The notes under the pieces: generated by a model | What the model saw: only the letters and a program-made list of their open reading frames with translations | Told to the model about the DNA's origin: nothing | Databases searched by the model: none | Position numbers and translations under genes: made by a program | NCBI RefSeq assembly: GCF_020905295.1 | Contig: NZ_JAJJMM010000001.1 | Span: 4,960,001-5,024,000 of the forward strand | Direction: 5' to 3' | Source: Flavobacterium piscisymbiosum | GTDB lineage: Bacteria; Bacteroidota; Bacteroidia; Flavobacteriales; Flavobacteriaceae | Length of the DNA stretch: 64,000 nucleotides | Part shown: piece after piece, positions 63,801-64,000 of the stretch | Layout: the number at the start of each line of letters is the position of its first letter | Position numbering within the stretch: the first letter of the stretch is position 1

Positions 63801-64000
63801 ATCTGAAGCTACATTCTGAAAAGAGAAATTTCCATCAAAATCTGTTACTGTACTGGTATTCGTTCCCGAAACAATTACTGTTGCTCCCGGAAGCGGCATT
63901 CCGTCATCTGACGAAATTACCGTTCCTTTTATTCCTGTTTCCTGTGCTGTCATTACCAGCATGGGAAAAAAGAATAATAGAAAATAAATGAGTTTAGTTT
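60900..64000 (-). CDS. susC: SusC-type TonB-dependent transporter, 5' end outside window (PUL 3)
   Basis: Outer-membrane importer; 1020 residues from the first ATG in the window (63962). The frame is open to the window edge and reads TKLIYFLLFFFPMLVMTAQ, a signal-peptide core, so the true start lies beyond 64000. Order: carboxypeptidase-D-like domain (first 80 residues), DNNQLNEVVVTGYSKQKKTD, plug with 'GGNTKVVIRGVGTLNNTDPL', barrel with 'DGVITDKDRTWIGNPNPGLT', ending in 'TFTAGLNFTL'. Likely imports fructo-oligosaccharides, inferred from the GH32 and fructokinase. Confidence 0.95.
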   Translation of the reverse strand, partial: TKLIYFLLFFFPMLVMTAQETGIKGTVISSDDGMPLPGATVIVSGTNTSTVTDFDGNFSFQNVASDAKIVVSFIGYSPQSIEVKGQKTFTITLKVDNNQLNEVVVTGYSKQKKTDITGAVAVVNMKEVMKQPEPNPIKALQGRVAGVKVTSDGSPSGGNTKVVIRGVGTLNNTDPLYVIDGMPTKSGMHELNPNDIETIQVLKDASSASIYGSRASNGVIIITTKKGKEGKMRINFSTYTSLSDYSRKQEVLNANQFGQALWQANINDGLNPNNNNLRYQFDWSVNNNKPQLNKVLVPEYLDASQTLKASNTDWYDAISQTGIANSYDLSVSNASDKGNYVFSLGYYGNEGVVKTTDFQRISARMNGSYKYFDGKLVIGENFSMTRTNEVTDPGVLDPALRALPIIPVHTVDGKGWGGPVGGMNDRQNPVRLLEYNKDNKYDYLRLFGNMYADLEIIKNLHIKSSFGIDYGSYKKRTLQRSYQSGYLQNDQTSVTIDQSLSDKWTWTNTAIYSLNLGKSNLNFMAGTEMYKDVYDTTTLRKNDFLIETPDYMYPDAGTGESFTSGTSTTYSLLSFFGKVDYEFDNRYLLSGTIRRDGSSRFGKNNQYGTFPAISAGWRISNEDFIKNNAPVFSDLKLRAGWGQTGNQEISNTAVYSLYLASYAGGSPTWATSYGTAYDIAGNGNGLLPSGFIATQSGNDDLKWETTTQTNIGLDFGLFKQKLSGSVDYYIKKTDDILVLPPYLGVIGEGGNRWVNGASMQNEGWEVTLGYHDETSFGLKYDISANVSANKNKITKLPDEVRNNYGGDGLNDNILGRPINSMYGYVTDGLFKSQDEVDNSATQEGKGLGRIRYKDLNGDGVITDKDRTWIGNPNPGLTYGFNLGLGYKNWDFTTFWEGASDVDVINNTKYQTDFWSVDDVGSNKGTRLLNAWSLDNPNSTIPALTTVDRNAESRFSTYYVENGNYLKLRVLQVGYSLPKDLLKKMNFDSFRLYISGQNLLIIDAKSFTGVDPENAGFGYPQPTTFTAGLNFTL

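Overview
The window reads as a chromosomal segment of a Flavobacterium-like member of the Bacteroidota. The evidence is three SusC/SusD-type polysaccharide utilization loci (PULs), a hybrid two-component sensor, lipoprotein signals ending in Cys, AT-rich intergenic DNA, TAnnTTTG promoter elements with no Shine-Dalgarno usage, and intergenic repeats built on 'GCAAAG' and 'GGTTCTAAG' words. No rRNA, tRNA, CRISPR array, prophage or transposase gene was seen.

Layout. (1) 1-12.4 kb, + strand: PUL 1. It holds a SusC cut by the window edge, SusD, a GH88-type unsaturated uronyl hydrolase, a GH2 enzyme, a jelly-roll polysaccharide lyase and a GH2 beta-glucuronidase-like enzyme. A DUF2911 protein follows under its own terminator. 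The enzyme set fits a uronic-acid-containing glycan. (2) 12.4-13.9 kb: a beta-lactamase-fold serine hydrolase. (3) 14.2-22 kb: a periplasmic molybdenum aldehyde oxidoreductase of PaoABC type. Its likely maturation genes lie nearby: a cysteine desulfurase, a MocA-like cytidylyltransferase and an XdhC-type chaperone. A ParDE toxin-antitoxin pair sits among them, and its toxin carries a 12-codon tyrosine microsatellite. (4) 22-26 kb: small regulators and orphans, namely a LuxR-type regulator, a DUF1349 lipoprotein, a YegP/DUF1508 protein, a small lipoprotein, an XRE regulator, a 28-residue membrane peptide and a small membrane protein. (5) 26.1-44.8 kb, - strand: PUL 2, with a terminal hairpin at 26.07 kb. 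In transcription order it encodes a surface glycan-binding lipoprotein, SusC, SusD, two GH30 enzymes, a GH2, a GH27, a GH51 fused to a partial beta-propeller and a double GH43. This set fits type II arabinogalactan. Its presumed sensor, a 1359-residue HTCS, lies just upstream (45.8-49.9 kb). (6) 50.4-53 kb: a B12-dependent ribonucleotide reductase (NrdJ). (7) 53.4-55.2 kb: a divergent MFS exporter/HxlR regulator pair, with a 40-residue ORF overlapping the MFS start. (8) 55.3-64 kb, - strand: PUL 3 for fructan, probably levan: SusC (cut by the window edge), SusD, a DUF5018/DUF4960 lipoprotein, a GH32 lipoprotein and a PfkB fructokinase.

How it works together (inference). Each PUL binds its glycan at the surface with SusD and accessory lipoproteins, cuts it with surface lipoprotein enzymes, imports oligosaccharides through SusC and finishes breakdown in the periplasm. 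PUL 2 and PUL 1 could cooperate on arabinogalactan proteins, since these carry glucuronic acid as well as arabinose and galactose. Many gaps of more than 250 bp are filled with hairpin-forming dispersed repeats, several shared between distant gaps.

Limits: family calls come from reading motifs by eye. No database search or folding program was run.
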